Source: Colwellia sp.
GTDB taxonomy: Bacteria; Pseudomonadota; Gammaproteobacteria; Enterobacterales; Alteromonadaceae
Length of the DNA: 48,329 bases
Assembly (NCBI GenBank): GCA_002733765.1
Contig: NVWU01000013.1
Coordinates: 87,648-135,976, forward strand
Direction of reading: 5' to 3'
Part shown: positions 8,228 through 18,419 of the stretch, piece after piece
How positions within the stretch are numbered: the stretch's first letter is position 1
Layout of the letters: the number at the start of each line of letters is the position of its first letter
The notes under the pieces: model-generated
Database searches by the model: none
Told to the model about the DNA's origin: nothing
The model's input: only the letters and a program-made list of their open reading frames with translations
Position numbers and translations under genes: made by a program

Positions 8228-10315
8228 ATGGAGTTACTTCGACGCTTTAGTTTTACTCTGTTACTTATGTCATTAATGACATTGGTGGCTTGTGGTAGTG
8301 GAGATGGTGATCTAACCGGTGGTGATGACGGCGGTGGAACGACTGAAGATACAATAATAGTTACTTTAGCTATATCAAATGTAAATGTAATAGAGCAATC
8401 TCCAGCTACGATAACAGCAACAGTTATAGAAGAGGGATCACCTAAACAAGGTATTGTTGTTACATTCAGTACTACCTTAGGTAATTTTACTCCAGGGTCT
8501 GGTACTGCATTAACGAATAGCGCTGGTGTTGCAAGTATTGTACTTAATTCTGGCAGTATAAGTGGTGCAGGTGTTGTGGTTGCAACGTTATCTACAGGCG
8601 AAGATAGTGCTATAGGCTTTACAACACAAGCAGCGTCTTCTTCTGTTGTAGTCCGTCTGGGTAATGGAACCGGTGTTGGTTTTACCGAAGGTGTTGCTAA
8701 TGTTTCACTTGCTCAAATTTCTGCAGGTGGAACCACTGTTGTGTCAGTAAGTTTAGTCGATGAGCAAGGCAACCTTTATTCTGAAACGGTAGAGTTGAAT
8801 TTTTCTTCTCGCTGTACTGTAGATGGAACGGCAACCCTAACTCCTGTGGTGACAACCTCTAATGGTTTAGCTACAAGCACATATCTAGCGAAGGGGTGTA
8901 TTGGCGATGATGTCATTCAAGTAAATGCTACGATTGGCGGAACAAACTTATCAGCAACCGGCTTAGTTAATGTATTACAAGCAGATGCAGGTAGTATCGC
9001 ATTTGTTTCGGCAACTCCAGAACATATTGCTATTTTGGGTACCGGTGGTGATGAAAGTTCTATTGTTATATTTAAAGTGTTGGATGTTAATGGTGATCCG
9101 ATTAACGATCGAGATGTAACCTTTGAGTTAAGTACAGATCTTGGTGGTATAAATATTAGCCCATTAACTGCAACAACTAATGCTAATGGTGAAGTACAAA
9201 CTGTGGTGAATTCAGGCACAGTTTCAACCAGTATTCGTGTTAAAGCCACCATTACTGGTAGTGACCCAATAATATCTTCTCAATCTAACACTTTAGTCTT
9301 ATCAACAGGCATACCCGATCAAGATAGTTTTAGTTTATCTGCTTCAATTCTCAATCCGGAAGGTTGGGATATTGATGGAACTGAGGTAGAAGTGACAGCC
9401 CGTTTAGCAGATGCTTTTAATAACCCGGCTCCCGATGGTACGGCAGTAAGCTTTACCACTGAAGGTGGTTCCATTGATTCATTTTGTATAACTAGTAATG
9501 GTGTTTGTAGTGTTACATGGCGTAGCCAGTATCCTCGTCCAGAAGGACATATTTTAGGAGATGTTAATAACCCTGCCCATTTACCAGAAACAATGAATAG
9601 TATGGGACAAAAACTTGGTGGCAGAGCAACTATTTTAGCGACTGCTATTGGTGAAGAGTCTTTTCCTGATTTAAATGGTAATGGTCGTTTTGATGCGGCT
9701 GAAATGACAGCCTTTACAGGCAATAATATCAGTGGTCGCCCCTATGATCTTAAGGAAGCGTTTGTTGATCATAATGAAGATGGCTTATATAACCCTACTG
9801 AAGGTGGTGACGTTAATCAGAGTGGAGCATTAGAGGAGTTTACTGACTTTAACAATGATGGTGTTTTTACTCCTTATAGTGGTTCATATAGAGATGGTTT
9901 ATATAATGGTGTGTTGTGCTCAGAGCCATCACATGCGGGCTGTTCAATAAATCAACAGTCAATAAATGTTAGAGCAAACTTAGTGTTAGTGATGTCAGGG
10001 TCTGATCCAATAGTTAATACGCTGACTCCTGTTATTAATATCACAGGAGAAGGAACAGGGGTAGCCACTATTATTATTTCTGACTTGCATAATCAACCTA
10101 TGCCTTTTGATACTAAAATAGTATTTAAAGCAGGCGTAGGCTCTTTTGTTAGTACTAGTTCATTTGCTTGGCCAAATGATAATCATAACGGTGGTCGCCA
10201 GTATTCGGTTGCAATTAAGGGTGAAGCGGATGCTACTTCTGGTACATTATCGGTTGAAATTGAAACAGATAGTGGCGTTACTTCCATACCAATTGCCACC
10301 ATTAATATTTTATAG
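8228..10315 (+). CDS. Lipoprotein with Big (Ig-like) repeats and calcium-loop region
   Basis: A 695-residue surface or periplasmic lipoprotein. The signal peptide MELLRRFSFTLLLMSLMTL ends in lipobox LVAC with Cys22 as the lipidated residue, followed by a glycine/aspartate-rich linker. The rest consists of repeated bacterial Ig-like (Big_1/invasin type) units, recognisable from repeats such as GIVVTFSTTLGNFTP, DRDVTFELSTDLGGINISP and GTAVSFTTEGGSID, each ending in a NANGEVQTVV or NSAGVASIVL-type strand. Between about residues 478 and 550 are several DxNxDG-type loops (DLNGNGRFD, DHNEDGLYN, DFNNDGVF) resembling EF-hand or dockerin calcium sites. It probably acts as an adhesion or structural surface protein; no enzyme domain is seen. 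It stands alone and ends at a strong bidirectional terminator. Confidence 0.85.
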   Translation: MELLRRFSFTLLLMSLMTLVACGSGDGDLTGGDDGGGTTEDTIIVTLAISNVNVIEQSPATITATVIEEGSPKQGIVVTFSTTLGNFTPGSGTALTNSAGVASIVLNSGSISGAGVVVATLSTGEDSAIGFTTQAASSSVVVRLGNGTGVGFTEGVANVSLAQISAGGTTVVSVSLVDEQGNLYSETVELNFSSRCTVDGTATLTPVVTTSNGLATSTYLAKGCIGDDVIQVNATIGGTNLSATGLVNVLQADAGSIAFVSATPEHIAILGTGGDESSIVIFKVLDVNGDPINDRDVTFELSTDLGGINISPLTATTNANGEVQTVVNSGTVSTSIRVKATITGSDPIISSQSNTLVLSTGIPDQDSFSLSASILNPEGWDIDGTEVEVTARLADAFNNPAPDGTAVSFTTEGGSIDSFCITSNGVCSVTWRSQYPRPEGHILGDVNNPAHLPETMNSMGQKLGGRATILATAIGEESFPDLNGNGRFDAAEMTAFTGNNISGRPYDLKEAFVDHNEDGLYNPTEGGDVNQSGALEEFTDFNNDGVFTPYSGSYRDGLYNGVLCSEPSHAGCSINQQSINVRANLVLVMSGSDPIVNTLTPVINITGEGTGVATIIISDLHNQPMPFDTKIVFKAGVGSFVSTSSFAWPNDNHNGGRQYSVAIKGEADATSGTLSVEIETDSGVTSIPIATINIL

Positions 10316-10341
10316 AAATAGTATTGAAAGTAGTTTGATTG

Positions 10342-10377
10342 GATAGAAAAAAGCTCCTTCGGGAGCTTTTTTCTATC
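10342..10377. terminator. Bidirectional terminator with UUCG tetraloop
   Basis: A perfect 16-bp stem: GATAGAAAAAAGCTCC (10342-10357) pairs with GGAGCTTTTTTCTATC (10362-10377) around a TTCG loop. The A6 and T6 runs in the arms make it an intrinsic terminator for both the lipoprotein gene and the convergent arginase-family gene. Confidence 0.93.
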
Positions 10378-10388
10378 AGAAAATAAAA

Positions 10389-11495
10389 TTACTTATTCAT
10401 CTCACCAATCAAAAATGCAGAAACATCACCGGCTACTTTTAAGGTTTTTTCTCTACTTTCAAGGCCAAGTCCTGAACTATCCGTAAATGGCGCTATTTCC
10501 ATTATATCTGCGCCAGTAATAGGGTACTTCGCCGCAATAGCTTGTAATATTTGCATAGTCTCATCTGGCATTAAGCCATCGGGCTCAGGTGTACCTGTTG
10601 CACTAGCATAGCTCTCATCAATAGCATCAATATCAAAGCTAACATATAACTCATCAATGTTTAGAAGCGCTAATTGCGCTAAAATATTTTCAATCACTTT
10701 TTCAACACCTAATTCTTTAATTTCTTTAGCCCAGTGCTGTTTTACCCCAAAGGTGCTTTCCCAATGTTGCTTAGGCTTTCCTGTTGAACGAATACCTATT
10801 TGAATTAAATGTTCTGGCGCGGGTAAGTCATTTAAAATATGGGTACACCAAGAGCCAAAGCATAAATCGATACCTAATCGCTCAATAAGTAAGTCAGTAT
10901 GCGCATCAAAATGAATAATAGCGGTACGCTTACCTTGTTGCTTTTTCGCCTGTAAGTAAGCTTTGGTAAGAGGGTAGCTAACGCTATGATCGCCACCTAA
11001 GCCGAAAATACCTTTATCGGGAAATGCAACATAAAAATCATGAAGTACATCTTCGGTGATACTTAATGGGCTAACACAATAGTCGCTTTGATCATCTTGA
11101 TAAAGTGCTTTTCGACAATTTGCTAAAGTTGTTTCATTTAAATACTTGTCTGATAGTAAATGAGGTATTACTCGAATATCGCCTAAATCAAACACGTTTA
11201 ATTTAGGGTGTTGTTCAAGTAATGTTGTGCGAATAAATAATGGCCCCCAATTGGCGCCACGTAAAATTCCGCCGCCACAATCTGATGCCACACCTAAAAT
11301 AACGGCACGAGAGGTATCTGGCAGCTCATCTAAGGAGTTTTTCCATAAACAATCAACATCAGTAGTCTGACCGTAAATTGTTTGATGTAATTGCTCTTTA
11401 CGCTCTTTGGCTGTGTTAACGGTAAAAACACCATTACCGGGCGGACATAAGCATTGTCGTAATTTTTCTTTAAACTTGTCGGTTAATTGCGGCAT
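10389..11495 (-). CDS. Arginase/agmatinase/formimidoylglutamase family hydrolase
   Basis: A 368-residue ureohydrolase-fold enzyme that uses a dimanganese centre to hydrolyse a guanidino or formimino group. All metal ligand motifs are present: GGDHS with His170, FDAHTD with Asp197, His199 and Asp201, and SFDIDAID with Asp288 and Asp290. It has an N-terminal extension of about 60 residues before the conserved core, longer than classical arginase or agmatinase. Whether it acts on arginine, agmatine, guanidinobutyrate or formimidoylglutamate cannot be decided; no hut or spe genes are adjacent. It begins with a purine-rich TATAGAGAGACTAA before the ATG and appears to be a single-gene unit. Confidence 0.85.
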   Translation of the reverse strand: MPQLTDKFKEKLRQCLCPPGNGVFTVNTAKERKEQLHQTIYGQTTDVDCLWKNSLDELPDTSRAVILGVASDCGGGILRGANWGPLFIRTTLLEQHPKLNVFDLGDIRVIPHLLSDKYLNETTLANCRKALYQDDQSDYCVSPLSITEDVLHDFYVAFPDKGIFGLGGDHSVSYPLTKAYLQAKKQQGKRTAIIHFDAHTDLLIERLGIDLCFGSWCTHILNDLPAPEHLIQIGIRSTGKPKQHWESTFGVKQHWAKEIKELGVEKVIENILAQLALLNIDELYVSFDIDAIDESYASATGTPEPDGLMPDETMQILQAIAAKYPITGADIMEIAPFTDSSGLGLESREKTLKVAGDVSAFLIGEMNK

Positions 11496-11902
11496 TTAGT
11501 CTCTCTATAAACAGTGTTAATAACGGTAAGTGATATCATCAATTTTAATGTTTTTAGGATTTAGCTCTTATTTTTTCTGACAAAGTCGATTATGATTGCG
11601 CAGAAAATAGTACTTTATTTTTTAAGTAATCATTATAGACGAGCATTGAAGCCAAAACATTAAGTAGTTATATATCTCAAATTGGTTCAAAAATTAATGC
11701 TTGTCAATTTACCTATTTATAGATATATCTATAAATAGGTATGCAATTATATTTTTTAAGTAAAACAACTTTAACGTTATTTGAGTGAGATGAAAGAGCA
11801 CGCTCGCACTTTTTCTCGCAAATATTGAATGAATAAAAAGACAAAAATAAACTTATCTTTTCAACTAGATAAATTGTCGAATTATCAGGATTATAAATTT
11901 TT
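11496..11902. other. Divergent intergenic region before topA
   Basis: About 400 AT-rich bases between the divergent arginase-family and topA genes. The notable element is the perfect 30-bp palindrome at 11711-11740. No other RNA or repeat is evident. The ORF readable across this region on the minus strand overlaps the topA start and has no support. Confidence 0.6.
11711..11740. promoter_or_regulatory. Perfect 30-bp palindrome upstream of topA
   Basis: ACCTATTTATAGATA (11711-11725) is followed directly by its exact reverse complement (11726-11740). There is no loop and no following T-run, so it looks more like a protein-binding dyad or a supercoiling-sensitive cruciform than a terminator. It lies about 160 bp before topA, whose expression is supercoiling-controlled in known bacteria; a link is inference. 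Confidence 0.5.
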
Positions 11903-14590
11903 ATGGCAAAATCACTAGTTATTGTCGAGTCGCCAGCCAAAGCGAAAACAATTAACAAATATTTAGGTAAAGACTTCATTGTAAAGTCTAGTGTTGGTCA
12001 TGTTCGCGATTTACCCCACAGTAGTACCGGTAAAAAAGTCCCAACTAAGTCACCCGCTGAAGTGCGAAAAATGGCACCCGAAGCAAAGGCTAAATATAAA
12101 GCAAAGCGCGATAAGCAAACACTTGTTAATCGTATGGGAATAGACCCAGAGAAAAACTGGGCTGCTAATTATCAAATTCTTCCCGGCAAAGAAAAAGTTG
12201 TTAGCGAGCTTCAGAAGCTTGCAGAGAAAGCTGACATTATCTATCTCGCAACCGATTTGGATCGCGAGGGAGAAGCGATTGCTTGGCATTTAAAAGAAAT
12301 TATTGGTGGCGATGATGATAAATTTCGTCGCGTCGTTTTTAATGAAATAACTGAAAGTTCTATTCAACAGGCTTTTGCGACACCAGGTGAATTAAGTATG
12401 CCTGGTGTTAATGCTCAACAAGCACGCCGTTTTCTCGATAGAGTAGTTGGCTTTATGGTTAGCCCGCTGTTATGGAAAAAAGTAGCCCGTGGTTTGTCCG
12501 CAGGACGCGTACAGTCAGTTGCGGTTAAGCTAGTTGTTGAAAAAGAACGAGAAATTAAAGCGTTTGATCCGAAAGAGTTTTGGGAAATAAGCGCAGACAC
12601 TCATGCAACGTCTCCTGAAAGTAAAGGCGCAGCATTAGCACTTGATGTTACTCATAACAATGGTAAAGCGTTTAAACCAACGAATAAAGCCGATACTGAT
12701 AAAGCATTAGCCGTATTAAATTCAGCGGATTATGCGGTAAGTAAACGTGAAGATAGACCGTCGAAAAGTACACCGTCAGCACCTTTTATTACCTCTACAT
12801 TACAACAAGCGGCAAGCACTAAATTAGGCTATGGTGTTAAACGTACGATGGGCTTAGCTCAACGTTTATACGAAGCGGGTCATATTACTTATATGCGTAC
12901 CGATTCAACTAATTTAAGTAAAGATGCTGTTGAAATGTGTCGAGGTTATATTGCCAAGAATTTTGGTGAAAACTACTTACCTGAAAAGCCAAAAACCTAT
13001 GGTTCAAAAGCCGGCGCTCAAGAGGCGCATGAAGCTATTCGTCCATCTAATGTAAAAGTTGAATCTGCTTTTATGGAAGGCATCGATGTGGATGCTAAAA
13101 AACTTTATGATTTAATTTGGCGTCAATTTGTTGCTTGTCAAATGACCGCGGCGCGTTACACCGTTAGTACGTTAACGATTAGTGCAGCTGAGTTTGATTT
13201 AAAAGCTAAAGGTCGCGTTATGCAGTTTGATGGCTGGACTAAAGTGCACCCACAACTATCAAAAGGTGATGACAAACACTTACCTGATTTAGCGGTTGGT
13301 GAAGTGTTAGTTTTAGATAAATTAGACGCAACTCAGCATTTTACTAAGCCACCAGCACGTTTTGGTGAAGCGTCTTTAGTGAAAGAGTTAGAAAAACGCT
13401 CCATTGGCCGACCATCTACTTATGCGTCAATCATTTCTACTATTCAAGATAGAGGCTATGTCCGTTTAGATAAAAAACGTTTCTATGCCGAGAAAATGGG
13501 TGAAATAGTCACTGATAGTTTATCAATGAGTTTTGAAAAACTGATGAGTTATGACTTTACCGCCAATATGGAGCAAGAGCTTGATGCTATTGCTGGCGGC
13601 AGCTTAGATTGGAAAACGGTATTAGATGACTTCTACAAAAATTTCAGTAAAAAGTTAGCCCTAGCGAATAAAGATGTTGATGATGGTGGTATGCGTAATA
13701 ATGCACCAGTATTAACCGATATTGATTGTCCTACTTGTGCTCGTAAAATGGGCATTAGAACCGCGTCAACAGGAGTGTTCCTCGGTTGTTCAGGCTATGC
13801 ATTACCACCCAAAGAACGTTGTACTACCACCATGAACTTAACCGCGGGCGAAGAAGCGGTAAGTGTTTTAGCTGAAGATCAAGAAACTGAAGCATTACGT
13901 GCTATGCACCGTTGTAAAAAATGTAATACCGCTATGGACAGCTACTTAATTGACGAAAGTCGTAAGTTGCATGTTTGTGGTAATAATCCCGTTTGTGATG
14001 GTATTGAAGTAGAACAAGGCACGTTTAAAATTAAAGGCTATGATGGCCCTGTTTTAGAGTGTGATCGCTGTGAAGCTGACATGGAATTGAAATCAGGTCG
14101 TTTTGGCAAATATTTTGATTGTACTAACAGTGAATGTAAAAATACTCGTAAGCTACTTGCTAGTGGTGAAGCTGCGCCGCCTAAAGAAGACCCAGTGCAA
14201 TTACCTGAACTTGAATGTGAAAAATCAGATGCACACTTTGTTTTGCGTGATGGCGCTGCAGGTATATTTTTAGCGGCTAATACTTTTCCTCGCTCACGTG
14301 AAACGAGAGCGCCAAAAGTTGCTGAGCTAAAACGCTTTAGAGACAGAATATCTGCTAAATTTTATTACTTAGCGGATGCGCCAGAGCAGGATAATAAGGG
14401 TAACTTAACGGTTATTCGTTATAGCCGAAAAACTAAAGAACAATATGTGATGACTGAAATTGAAGGCAAAGCTACTGGCTGGATAGCAAAGTATATTGAT
14501 AACAAGTGGGTCGAAGATATTCCTAAACCTAAGAGAAAGCCGGCTAAAAAGAAACCTGCGGCTAAAAAAACGACTGAGAAAGCAAAGTAA
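11903..14590 (+). CDS. topA: DNA topoisomerase I (type IA)
   Basis: An 895-residue type IA topoisomerase that relaxes negative supercoils by single-strand passage. The N-terminal TOPRIM domain starts [19 protein letters not shown] and carries the acidic triad region [17 protein letters not shown]. The catalytic tyrosine is Tyr330 in [10 protein letters not shown]. Zinc-ribbon modules follow the core: [11 protein letters not shown] near residue 610, [11 protein letters not shown], and [21 protein letters not shown]. The C-terminus is a lysine/proline/alanine-rich basic tail ([18 protein letters not shown]), typical of gammaproteobacterial TopA. Length is close to that of the E. coli enzyme plus the tail. 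The identification is secure. Confidence 0.98.
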   Translation: MAKSLVIVESPAKAKTINKYLGKDFIVKSSVGHVRDLPHSSTGKKVPTKSPAEVRKMAPEAKAKYKAKRDKQTLVNRMGIDPEKNWAANYQILPGKEKVVSELQKLAEKADIIYLATDLDREGEAIAWHLKEIIGGDDDKFRRVVFNEITESSIQQAFATPGELSMPGVNAQQARRFLDRVVGFMVSPLLWKKVARGLSAGRVQSVAVKLVVEKEREIKAFDPKEFWEISADTHATSPESKGAALALDVTHNNGKAFKPTNKADTDKALAVLNSADYAVSKREDRPSKSTPSAPFITSTLQQAASTKLGYGVKRTMGLAQRLYEAGHITYMRTDSTNLSKDAVEMCRGYIAKNFGENYLPEKPKTYGSKAGAQEAHEAIRPSNVKVESAFMEGIDVDAKKLYDLIWRQFVACQMTAARYTVSTLTISAAEFDLKAKGRVMQFDGWTKVHPQLSKGDDKHLPDLAVGEVLVLDKLDATQHFTKPPARFGEASLVKELEKRSIGRPSTYASIISTIQDRGYVRLDKKRFYAEKMGEIVTDSLSMSFEKLMSYDFTANMEQELDAIAGGSLDWKTVLDDFYKNFSKKLALANKDVDDGGMRNNAPVLTDIDCPTCARKMGIRTASTGVFLGCSGYALPPKERCTTTMNLTAGEEAVSVLAEDQETEALRAMHRCKKCNTAMDSYLIDESRKLHVCGNNPVCDGIEVEQGTFKIKGYDGPVLECDRCEADMELKSGRFGKYFDCTNSECKNTRKLLASGEAAPPKEDPVQLPELECEKSDAHFVLRDGAAGIFLAANTFPRSRETRAPKVAELKRFRDRISAKFYYLADAPEQDNKGNLTVIRYSRKTKEQYVMTEIEGKATGWIAKYIDNKWVEDIPKPKRKPAKKKPAAKKTTEKAK

Positions 14591-14999
14591 TATTAATTTT
14601 GTAACCCCTCATATAAAGCCGCCGGCTATTCTAATTTTCGTCATTAGATAGTCGGAGGCGATAAAGATGCAATACCGATACCTGTGTTACCTCAATATGC
14701 AGGATTTAGCTGAAATTAAAAACGCCTTTAGGAATGAATTGATTGAATAGAATGGTTGTTCAGGAGAATATACTCCGGCATTCTCTAATAAATTATATTC
14801 ATCTAGCGCCCTTATCGAACTAATCTACTGATACTGTTTTAGATCAGGTTTACCTCAATAAAATCTATTTTCCCTTTTTTTTAAGAAAGCTGTTATGGTA
14901 TTCTTTTATGTCTAGTTGATTCAATTTCTCACTAGGCAATAAGGTATTAATTAACTCAGCACTAGTTTAAAAAGTAAAATATTTTTGGGAGAAAAACAC
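14591..14999. other. Intergenic region holding repeat copy A
   Basis: Contains an imperfect hairpin at about 14617-14660 (CCGCCGGCTATTCTAA with TTAGATAGTCGGAGGCG) that may end topA transcription, then dispersed repeat copy A (14679-14819), then an AT-rich stretch leading to the GNAT gene. Confidence 0.55.
14679..14819 (+). repeat. Dispersed intergenic repeat, copy A
   Basis: Aligns over its whole length with copy B at 26437-26580, for example TTGATTGAATAGAATGGTTG against ATTGATTGAAGAGAATGGTT and CATTCTCTAATAA in both, and ends TAGCGCCCTTATCGAA against TAGCGCCATTGTCGAA. It folds as a hairpin with outer stem AGAATG/CATTCT and inner stem GGAG/CTCC. In copy B the inner stem is CAGGA/TCCTG, so pairing is kept although the bases differ. 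Confidence 0.7.
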
Positions 15000-15641
15000 A
15001 TGGCAGATGATGTATCAGTAGAGAGCAACCTTGATATTAGGGCAACTTACCTGAGCGCCGAAGAATTAAAGCTTGCAGCCTCTTTACTATTCCAGACTTA
15101 TCATGATGATCCCGTTTTTTTAGAGATTTTTAATAGTAAAAAAGAAGGTTACGAGCAAAGGGTAAGGGCGTCAATTAGAGAAGAGTTAAGTGCTTTCTGG
15201 CAAGCTAAGCAACCTATGGTTGGTTTGTTTCTTGGTGATTCTATGGTGGGAGTTGCGTGCTTAAATAGCCCTGATGATAGTGTTGGTAGTGAGAGGTTTT
15301 GGCACTGGCGTCTTAAAATGTTACTGACAGCTGGTTATTTCAGTACTAAGCAGATGATAGAAAAAGAGCAAAAAGTGCTTGCTGCAGTACCTTTAAAAAA
15401 ATTCCATATGTTATCTTTTATTGCTATTCATCCTTTACATCAAAATCATGGCTTTGGTCAATATTTAATGGCTGCCGTTGATACGGTTCTAAAAGAACAT
15501 AACGATAGTGAAGGTGTGGCTGTTTATGCTACCTCAGGTAAATTTAGAGCTTTTTTTGAAGAGGCCAATTATGAATTTGTGCAAGATGTATGCGTCGGTA
15601 AAGTATCAGGAGCTTTGATGGTGCATTACCGCAATAAATAA
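15000..15641 (+). CDS. GNAT-family N-acetyltransferase
   Basis: A 213-residue protein. The reading frame is open from a TTG at 14985, but the ATG at 15000 has TTTTGGGAG at proper spacing and is the better start (MADDVSVES). The C-terminal half shows the GNAT acetyl-CoA site: the strand LSFIAIHPLHQNHGFGQYLMAAV includes the Q/R-x-x-G-x-G/A-type pyrophosphate loop (HQNHGFG), followed by GVAVYATSGKFRAFFEEANYEFV. The family assignment is good; the acceptor (amine, peptide, antibiotic) is not predictable. It stands alone between long intergenic regions. Confidence 0.82.
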   Translation: MADDVSVESNLDIRATYLSAEELKLAASLLFQTYHDDPVFLEIFNSKKEGYEQRVRASIREELSAFWQAKQPMVGLFLGDSMVGVACLNSPDDSVGSERFWHWRLKMLLTAGYFSTKQMIEKEQKVLAAVPLKKFHMLSFIAIHPLHQNHGFGQYLMAAVDTVLKEHNDSEGVAVYATSGKFRAFFEEANYEFVQDVCVGKVSGALMVHYRNK

Positions 15642-16289
15642 TGTTTTGGCTTTAATTATGTAAATTAGGCCATGTGCCTGTGCCCTTTATTCAGGAGATG
15701 ATTAACATGTCATCCCCAACCTTTATTTGTTGAAAATATATTGTCTTTTAGATTAACGTCAAGGAACTACTACACATCCTCAAATAATTGATATAAATGT
15801 AGTATCGTTAAACATTATATAATTAACTCCAGCACACTTTTTCATGCCACAGCGTGTTAAATGACAAAAACTTTATTACCATTCATTAGATAAACTGCCT
15901 AAAAGTCGTTTAACAGCAGCAGTATTCCAACATGCTCCAAAACTACTCATTGAAGCGGTGATATAGTTTTTTTTAACTACCACCTTTTGCTTTGACTGCT
16001 CTTTAATATCGTTCTTTACGTTGTAAATTTTTTACAACGCCTTTGCTTCAAATTAACACAAAACAATCGCCCGCAAATTCTAGGGCGACTCAAAAGGTAA
16101 AGTAGATAGTTACCAATTTATACCAAAGGAAAGAATGAATGAGTCAATTCAGAGCTGTGTTAGGGAAGTTAGAATAAGCAAAATTTTTGCGTATATAGTT
16201 ACCTTCTATATCAAACAAATTTATGAGATTATCTTTTTCCTGACAAGCTCCCAAGGGCGAGTTTAAAAGGTATATATGCTGCGCTATTG

Positions 16290-16523
16290 GGGGGTAACCG
16301 TTCTCTTCAATCAATGCCTTGCCTTGCTTACATGACGGTACAGGAAGTACTTAGAATAAAATGCAGGATGCACATTTTCCTGATGTAGGTAATTTAGGTT
16401 CAGTCGGGAACTATGAACCTGTGCCTCTACACCTATTAACTCTCACTGAATGATCTATTCATTACTTCAATTGGTATTATACCCGTTCCAGCTGAATCAT
16501 GCGTCTTCAAGTGGAGCGGGTAT
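16290..16523 (-). repeat. Dispersed intergenic repeat, copy C (rearranged, reverse orientation)
   Basis: On the minus strand it starts with ATACCCGCTCCACTTGAAGA and continues to TCAGCTGGAA (16479-16523), matching the start of copy B (ATACCCGTTCTATTTGAAGA). About 150 bases later it resumes with GGCATTGATTGAAGAGAACGG (16296-16316 region), which matches the next block of copy B. It lacks the right arm of the hairpin, so this copy is interrupted and truncated. Confidence 0.6.
16479..16523. terminator. Hairpin downstream of the SLC13 transporter gene
   Basis: ATACCCGTTCCA (16479-16490) pairs with TGGAGCGGGTAT (16512-16523), one wobble pair. It lies just past the stop of the minus-strand transporter gene and is part of repeat copy C. 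It may act as a terminator or 3' stabilising hairpin; there is no clean T-run. Confidence 0.5.
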
Positions 16524-16531
16524 CAGTGTTA

Positions 16532-17980
16532 TTACAGATCAAATACCATAGGAACTATTGTTAACATTAACCCTGTAATTAGAAATATTGCAGTAATGTT
16601 AAGCCAAAAACCTGCTTTGGCCATATCAACAATCCTAAGTTTTCCAGAGCTAAAAACAATTGCATTGGGCGGTGTTGCAACTGGCATCATAAAGGCACAA
16701 CTGGCCGCTAGTGCTGCAGGAATAACTAATATCATCGGCCCATCCGTTAACGTGACAGCAATTGGCCCCAATAATGGTAAGAAGCTTGCGGCTGTTGCGG
16801 TATTACTGGTGACTTCAGTTAAGAACATAATAGTAATAGTAACAATTATTACAGCGGTAATTATCGGGAAGTTCGCTGTGTTCTCAAGTTGAGCGCCAAT
16901 AAATCCAGCTAAACCTGATTTCTTAATCAAACTAGCTAAAGCTAAACCACCACCAAAGAGTAACAACACGCCCCAAGGAAGTTTTTTAGTATCGTCCCAA
17001 GAAAGTACGCGAATATCTTTTTTACGATCTACTGGTACAACAAACAACAACAAACCAATAAACATTGCAATACCGGTATCACTAATTGCCAAACCTGTGG
17101 CTTTGGCAATTAAAGGTCTGAAAATCCAACCAAGCGCAGCCATGATAAAAAATGCTAAGACCATCTTTTCGCCTTTACTCATTACGCCCAGTTCTTTTAT
17201 TTTCTGTTTAAACATTTCGCTGGTATCAACGCCTTTTTCACTGTTCACTTTAAAACAAACTTTAGTCAGTAAAACCCAGCAAACCACCAGCATTACGATA
17301 CTTAATGGCACACCAACTAACATCCATTGAGCAAAACCAATTTCAATTTGGTAACTTTCAGATAAGTAAGCGGCCATCAAAGCATTAGGAGGTGTCCCAA
17401 TTAGGGTAGCCAAACCACCAATACTGGCAGAGAAAGCAATTGATAATAGCATGGCTTTTGAAAACACTGTATTGGGTTTATCTTGGTGTTGATTCACCAT
17501 TTCAATCACCGAAAGACCAATGGGTAGCATCATTACGGATGTAGCGGTATTAGACATCCACATTGATAAGAAAGCGGTGACAGCCATTAATCCGGCAATT
17601 TGATGACTTGGCTTATTTCCGACTAAAGTCATTGCTTTTAAAGCAATACGTTTATGTAAATTCCAACGCTCCATGGCAATTGAAATAAGGAAGCCGCCTA
17701 AAAATAAGAAAATGAGCGGATGGGCATAAGATGATGTTGCCACTTTTATTGGCGCGATATTAACTATAGGTGCCACAATTAAAGGTAAGAAGGCGGTTAC
17801 TGCTACCGGAGTTGCTTCTGAAACCCACCATGTTGCCATCCACAAAGCTAAGCCCAAGGTATGCCATGCTGATTCGCTCATTCCTTCAAAAGGGCTGGGA
17901 ATCAATAATGTGATTGCCATCAATAATGGCCCCAAAAGCAACATTGCAATGGGTGTCGTTTTTATTTTTACTTCAGTCAT
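16532..17980 (-). CDS. SLC13/DASS-family sodium:anion (dicarboxylate) symporter
   Basis: A 482-residue inner-membrane transporter of the divalent anion:sodium symporter family (VcINDY/SdcS type), importing succinate, citrate or related anions. Both SNT-type motifs that bind sodium and substrate are visible: MSNTATSVMMLPIG in the first half and TSNTATAASFLP in the second. IGTPPNALMAAYL, with the proline pair, is also characteristic. About eleven hydrophobic segments are present. AGGGAGTTATT precedes the ATG, giving a clear ribosome site. Substrate specificity is not decided by sequence. The gene is monocistronic and diverges from the CsrB-type RNA locus. Confidence 0.9.
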   Translation of the reverse strand: MTEVKIKTTPIAMLLLGPLLMAITLLIPSPFEGMSESAWHTLGLALWMATWWVSEATPVAVTAFLPLIVAPIVNIAPIKVATSSYAHPLIFLFLGGFLISIAMERWNLHKRIALKAMTLVGNKPSHQIAGLMAVTAFLSMWMSNTATSVMMLPIGLSVIEMVNQHQDKPNTVFSKAMLLSIAFSASIGGLATLIGTPPNALMAAYLSESYQIEIGFAQWMLVGVPLSIVMLVVCWVLLTKVCFKVNSEKGVDTSEMFKQKIKELGVMSKGEKMVLAFFIMAALGWIFRPLIAKATGLAISDTGIAMFIGLLLFVVPVDRKKDIRVLSWDDTKKLPWGVLLLFGGGLALASLIKKSGLAGFIGAQLENTANFPIITAVIIVTITIMFLTEVTSNTATAASFLPLLGPIAVTLTDGPMILVIPAALAASCAFMMPVATPPNAIVFSSGKLRIVDMAKAGFWLNITAIFLITGLMLTIVPMVFDL

Positions 17981-18401
17981 AATAACTCCCTAAATTTTAA
18001 ACTTATTTTGTAGATAAACTCGGTTGGAATTAACTTTCTCTAATCCGCTAACGTTTAAATTATGAGTACTTTATAGCGTATTTTTTGATTAGAAATTTAA
18101 ATTTTCTACATTTACCGTATAAAGCAAAAGCAATTAGTTTGCCACTTTTGTAATCTGTTGTTTTTTATTTGTTTTTTTGATGTTTTTTAGTTTTACATGA
18201 ATATTGTCCTTCTATATTTGATGGGAACCCCCCCTGTTTTTTTTACAAATGGGTGGTTTTCCGCCAAAAATAACAGTTAATATTGAGTTGAAGTTATATA
18301 GCTACTTCAGTTTTTATGTCACGTTATAGTCTAATCTCATGTTTGTTGTAAGTGCTGTTATCCAAATATAAATCGACGGTGAAGTTATCTACCTTAACCT
18401 T

Positions 18402-18419
18402 TGTAAGACATGTCTTACA
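18402..18419. promoter_or_regulatory. GacA/UvrY upstream activating box
   Basis: TGTAAGACATGTCTTACA is a perfect 18-bp palindrome matching TGTAAG-N6-CTTACA, the known GacA/UvrY recognition sequence upstream of csrB/rsmZ-type RNAs. Its centre is about 177 bp before the inferred transcription start at about 18588, close to the distance seen at known rsm/csr RNA promoters. The combination strongly supports control by a BarA/UvrY-type two-component system. Confidence 0.9.

Larger units (their letters stand above)
15642..16531. other. Long intergenic region with repeat copy C and no gene
   Basis: About 890 bases without a credible ORF. It includes a 21-base hairpin CGTTGTAAA-TTT-TTTACAACG at 16019-16039, and the reverse-oriented repeat copy C from about 16290 to 16523. 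A frame near 15870-15967 reads YYHSLDKLPKSRLTAAVFQ and continues to a stop, but has no start and matches nothing I recognise; it could be a gene remnant. Confidence 0.5.

Noticed and set aside
9319..9723. Minus-strand ORF inside the lipoprotein gene
   Set aside because: Lies entirely opposite a well-supported coding region; no ribosome site or family features.
15870..15967. Fragmentary reading frame resembling a protein C-terminus
   Set aside because: No start codon or upstream frame, and no family recognised; kept only as a note in the intergenic entry.
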